A DNA stretch of 18,894 nucleotides from DATKMG01 sp041476565 (lineage in GTDB: Bacteria > Acidobacteriota > Terriglobia > Versatilivoradales > Versatilivoraceae): positions 1-18,894 of the forward strand of contig JBGOTQ010000124.1 in assembly GCA_041476565.1 (NCBI GenBank), given 5' to 3'. The notes beneath the pieces are model-generated. The model saw only the letters and a list, made by a program, of their open reading frames with translations. It was not told the origin of the DNA and did no database searches. Below, in pieces: positions 16,510 to 18,894 of the stretch. The translations under genes and the position numbers were made by a program. Position 1 is the first letter of the stretch. The number at the start of each line of letters is the position of its first letter.

Positions 16510-16910
16510 ATCAAGGGTGCCTTGGGAAAGGAAGTATCACACCTGTTCTTACCTGCAACATCGAGCAGTATGAACCCCCAGAACTATAATCCTCGGCTCA
16601 ACCAATAAACCTTTCACTACACGCCTGGCCCCGCCAGTTCTTAAGCAATATTCTCTCCGAAACTCCGAATCCAATCAATGAGTTTCTCTATCATGGAAAG
16701 CCCCAGTATTATATTCCGTAAATTCAGCCGCAGATTGAACGGTCAAATCCAACGCCACCTCGGGGACGGGCAGGATGCCCCATGTCACTAAATTTCCTCA
16801 AAGGCATGCAAACTTATCCATCACCTCCCTTCCGCCGCGAGGGCACGGTGTCCCCAAAGTCCTGGCGACGGGACGCCCCCGTTTCGTCGGCTGTTTAGTA
16901 AGGGTGCAAT

Positions 16911-16925
16911 CAAAAGTGGCGGGCA
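16911..16925 (-). repeat. 15-bp repeat TGCCCGCCACTTTTG, inverted copy
   Basis: The minus strand reads TGCCCGCCACTTTTG, a perfect match to 17279-17293 on the plus strand. A third copy of 14 of these bases is at 17208-17221. Three copies of a 14-mer within 400 bases is unlikely by chance. Confidence 0.55.
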
Positions 16926-16990
16926 ATATGAACCTCGGCGGTTCCATGTCCCGAAGCTGAAGGCTTGAGAAGCCCTTGAACAGAGACTAG

Positions 16991-17037
16991 CCTGGGGCGG
17001 GGACAGCGGTCCCACGCGCACTGCGCGCCGCCCCTGG
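16991..17037. repeat. Palindromic repeat, copy 2
   Basis: Contains GGGGACAGCGGTCCCACG (16999-17016), an exact inverted copy of 81-98. The whole unit is bounded by near-complementary 10-base arms, CCTGGGGCGG and CCGCCCCTGG, with one mismatch. It holds two inner hairpins, GGGAC-AGCG-GTCCC and GCGC-ACT-GCGC. It looks like a dispersed, structured REP-like element. Confidence 0.65.
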
Positions 17038-17060
17038 AACATGTATCTCAATAAGCAGGC

Positions 17061-17138
17061 AACCTGGAAGAGTGCCAGAAGATTCCCGCACTCCTCCAGG
17101 TTGCTATCCCGTTGGGAATCCATTCCCAGCGGTATAGC
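17061..17138. repeat. Two adjacent 15-bp hairpins
   Basis: The first hairpin has arms 17061-17075 (AACCTGGAAGAGTGC) and 17088-17102, with one mismatch and a 12-base loop. The second starts at the very next base. Its arms are 17103-17117 (GCTATCCCGTTGGGA) and 17124-17138, with two differences (one keeping G-U pairing) and a 6-base loop. Two long stems placed back to back point to a selected structure: either a structured repeat or a non-coding RNA. No promoter or terminator frames it clearly. Confidence 0.65.
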
Positions 17139-17207
17139 GGCGAACTTGGTCACCGCTCAACCCCGCGCTAATCACATTCGTCCTTTCAGGGCGTCTTCAG
17201 CCCTCCC

Positions 17208-17221
17208 TGCCCGCCACTTTT
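17208..17221 (+). repeat. 14-bp copy of TGCCCGCCACTTTT
   Basis: Direct copy of the word at 17279-17293, 71 bases upstream of it, and inverted relative to 16911-16925. Confidence 0.5.
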
Positions 17222-17278
17222 AATTGCAGCCGTTTATTAATGATAGCCACGGGAAAATTCAAGCGGTATTAGGTATCA

Positions 17279-17293
17279 TGCCCGCCACTTTTG
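17279..17293 (+). repeat. 15-bp repeat TGCCCGCCACTTTTG, direct copy
   Basis: Perfect inverse complement of 16911-16925 and direct partner of 17208-17221. Flanking bases differ among the copies, so only the word itself is conserved within the window. Confidence 0.5.
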
Positions 17294-17581
17294 CGTTCCA
17301 CGCCGCTCACAAAAATGAAACTGTATTGTTGAAATGGCCTGGCTAGTCTCTGCTATTGACGACACTTTAGGAATAGATCATTTCACCCAACTGTGCGCAA
17401 ATGCACGCGGTGCGGTATGAGGCACAATGTCGATGGATCAATTCTAATGACAACAGATACCAGCAAGAGAAACTCGCGTTCGGCCTCCATGGAGGTGCAA
17501 TTCAACGTTCGGCAGGTCAAATACGGGCTCGGCTTTTTCAGGATTGTCAAACCCATCGCCGCGGCTTGTGGCTGCGACTGG

Positions 17582-17601
17582 CCCTCCTTTACGAAGGAGG
17601 G
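17582..17601. repeat. 8-bp hairpin with TACG loop upstream of cydA
   Basis: CCCTCCTT (17582-17589), loop TACG and AAGGAGGG (17594-17601) form a perfect stem closed by a UNCG-class loop. There is no T run after it, so it is not a standard terminator. It lies upstream of the cydA promoter and may be a dispersed repeat or a protein-binding site. Confidence 0.45.
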
Positions 17602-17643
17602 GAACTTTCTTGCCGAGTCCCGCGACAGAAACTAGCTAGGCTG

Positions 17644-17672
17644 TTGCCTCCACAAACAAAACCATATATAAA
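17644..17672 (+). promoter_or_regulatory. Probable sigma-70-type promoter of cydA
   Basis: TTGCCT (17644-17649) and TATAAA (17667-17672) are separated by 17 bases. They match the sigma-70 consensus at 4 of 6 and 5 of 6 positions. The predicted transcript starts about 70 bases before the cydA ATG. No clear FNR, ArcA or Rex site was seen next to it. Confidence 0.5.
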
Positions 17673-17747
17673 GGATCTCGAGGCCAAGCTTTATTCGGGG
17701 CTGGTCTTTTCCGCCAATTCACGACTTTCCGTCAATGGGAGGACTCA

Positions 17748-18894
17748 ATGGATTCAGCCCTGGCATTGCACCGTTTCCATTTTGCATTCACTGTCACTTT
17801 TCACTATATCTTCCCTCAGCTCACCATGGGGCTGGCGTTATTGATCCTGATCCTGAAGACTCTCGCCTTGAGAACCGGAGATGCGCTTTATCACGACAGT
17901 GCTCGTTTCTGGGCGAAGATCTTCGCCATCAACTTCGCAATGGGAGTGGTGACTGGGATACCCATGGAGTTTCAATTCGGAACCAATTGGGCTCGCTTCT
18001 CCAGGGCAGCGGGTGGAGTGATTGGCCAGACCCTGGCCATGGAAGGAGTTTTCTCCTTCTTCCTGGAATCCACATTTCTGGGGCTTTTCCTTTTTGGGGA
18101 AAAACGCCTGACGCCGAGGGGACACTGGCTTTCAGCCTTCCTCGTGTTCGTGGGTTCCTGGCTATCGGGTTTCCTCATTATCGCCACAGATGCCTGGATG
18201 CAACACCCGACGGGTTATCGTCTGGGCCCAAACAATGAGATCCTGCTGGACAGTTTTTGGGGATTGCTCCTGAACTCATGGGTGGGTTGGCAGTTCGTGC
18301 ACAACATGCTTGGGGCAGTCGTTACTGCCAGCTTTGTGATGGCCGCCATTGGAGCTTTCTATTTGTTAAGCGGGAAGCACCTTGCGTATGCCAAAGCGTT
18401 CTTGAAGCTTTCAATACCCGTTGCCTGCATATCCACAATATTGATGGTGTTTCCCACAGGCGATGGTCAGGGAAAAAACATTGCCTGGCATCAACCTGTA
18501 ACCCTGGCGGCGATGGAAGGACTCTTCTACACCAGGGAAGGGGCCCCACTCGCAATCCTTGGCCAGCCGGACATGGAAAAGGCCCGCTTGGATAATCCCC
18601 TGGAGGTTCCCCGGATGTTGAGTTTTCTCACTTACCGGCGATGGAAGGCACAGGTTCGAGGCTTGGATGTATTTCCCAAGCAGGACTGGCCCGACAACAT
18701 TCCTCTGCTCTACTACAGCTACCACATCATGGTAGGATTGGGGACCATCTTCATTGGCATGATGCTGCTCGCTGGCTGGAAATTATGGAGAGGGCGGCTT
18801 TTCAGTTCCAAGGGGATGCTCTGGGTGATACTGGCCCTCGGGCCCTTTCCCTATATTGCCAACACTGCCGGGTGGATGACTGCCGAGCTTGGTC
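17748..18894 (+). CDS. cydA: Cytochrome bd ubiquinol oxidase subunit I (partial, cut by window end)
   Basis: Haem-bearing subunit of cytochrome bd, an inner-membrane quinol oxidase with high oxygen affinity. About 382 residues are present and the frame is open at the window end. His19 (TFHYIFPQLTMG), Glu99 (AMEG) and Glu107 (FFLESTF) fall exactly at the Escherichia coli numbers; His185 (WQFVHN) matches His186. Met329 in SYHIMVGLG corresponds to the b558 ligand Met393, but the arginine two residues before it in E. coli is His327 here. The region between the quinol-site segment GLDVFPKQDWP and this motif is short, so it is a short-Q-loop (qOR-S/CIO-like) enzyme. The sequence stops just after GWMTAELG, where GRQPW is expected. 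Start: ATG preceded by gggagga. cydB would be expected just beyond the window. Confidence 0.96.
   Translation, partial: MDSALALHRFHFAFTVTFHYIFPQLTMGLALLILILKTLALRTGDALYHDSARFWAKIFAINFAMGVVTGIPMEFQFGTNWARFSRAAGGVIGQTLAMEGVFSFFLESTFLGLFLFGEKRLTPRGHWLSAFLVFVGSWLSGFLIIATDAWMQHPTGYRLGPNNEILLDSFWGLLLNSWVGWQFVHNMLGAVVTASFVMAAIGAFYLLSGKHLAYAKAFLKLSIPVACISTILMVFPTGDGQGKNIAWHQPVTLAAMEGLFYTREGAPLAILGQPDMEKARLDNPLEVPRMLSFLTYRRWKAQVRGLDVFPKQDWPDNIPLLYYSYHIMVGLGTIFIGMMLLAGWKLWRGRLFSSKGMLWVILALGPFPYIANTAGWMTAELG

Larger units (their letters stand above)
16510..17747. other. Gene-poor, repeat- and hairpin-rich region upstream of cydA
   Basis: About 1.2 kb with no reading frame that resembles a protein. It holds several short inverted and direct repeats listed separately: a palindromic repeat shared with the window start, two adjacent 15-bp hairpins, three copies of a 14-15-base word, an 8-bp hairpin and the cydA promoter. 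Also seen are AGGGC/GCCCT around 17188-17204 and the 12-base inverted pair CAGAGACTAGCC at 16981-16992 and 17341-17352. No tRNA or known riboswitch pattern was recognised. Confidence 0.6.

Noticed and set aside
16981..17352. MITE bounded by CAGAGACTAGCC inverted ends
   Set aside because: The ends are only 12 bases, no target-site duplication is visible, and the other inverted pair crosses this interval, so a single element is not supported.
16510..17747. CRISPR array or tRNA cluster in the gene-poor stretch
   Set aside because: Repeats are few, irregularly spaced and in mixed orientation; no cloverleaf or repeat-spacer pattern was found.
17401..17844. Open reading frame of 147 codons running into cydA
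   Set aside because: It overlaps the first 97 bases of cydA in another frame, resembles no family, and covers the hairpin and promoter-like region.

Overview
This window is a chromosomal stretch of a Gram-negative-type bacterium. It has an exported Skp/OmpH chaperone, a lipoprotein and periplasmic binding protein, and moderate to high G+C. The style of the OmpH, CydA and animal-type FTCD proteins reminds me of Acidobacteriota. The palindromic repeats and RAYT transposase are also common in Verrucomicrobiota. I cannot fix the phylum from the sequence alone. There is no phage, plasmid, CRISPR array, rRNA or tRNA that I can see.

Layout. (1) Positions 148-4045, minus strand: a three-gene operon with ATGA overlaps encoding a TRAP-type importer. 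In transcription order these are a TatT-like lipoprotein, a DctP-type binding protein and a fused DctQM permease. (2) Positions 4296-5387, plus: ompH and a YbgC-type acyl-CoA thioesterase, directly abutting. (3) Positions 5467-11877, plus: the complete histidine-to-glutamate route hutH, hutU, hutI and a bifunctional formiminotransferase-cyclodeaminase. A small FmdB-type zinc-ribbon gene lies in the opposite direction between hutU and hutI. (4) Positions 11929-13242, plus: a Cys/Met-metabolism PLP enzyme with the methionine gamma-lyase cysteine, ending in a clear terminator. (5) Positions 13289-13866: a long imperfect inverted repeat followed by a RAYT (IS200-like, REP-associated) transposase. 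(6) Positions 13968-15674, minus: NAD-type malic enzyme. (7) Positions 16057-16509, minus: a RicT/PSP1-family protein consisting only of the core domain. (8) Positions 16510-17747: about 1.2 kb without a recognisable gene, rich in hairpins and short repeats. One of these repeats recurs inverted at the start of the window. (9) From 17748 to the window end, plus: cydA, subunit I of a short-Q-loop cytochrome bd oxidase, cut by the window edge.

How the genes work together. HutH deaminates histidine to urocanate, HutU hydrates it to imidazolonepropionate, and HutI opens the ring to formiminoglutamate. FTCD then passes the formimino group to tetrahydrofolate and deaminates it, leaving glutamate, ammonia and methenyl-THF. 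No hutG, hutF or HutC-type regulator lies in the window. The PLP lyase and malic enzyme also feed central carbon metabolism, but their link to the hut genes is only positional.

I do not see a convincing wholly new system. The points most worth a second look are the TRAP binding protein lacking the usual substrate-clamping arginine, the RAYT with its adjacent hairpin, the N-terminally short RicT, and the structured repeat region upstream of cydA.
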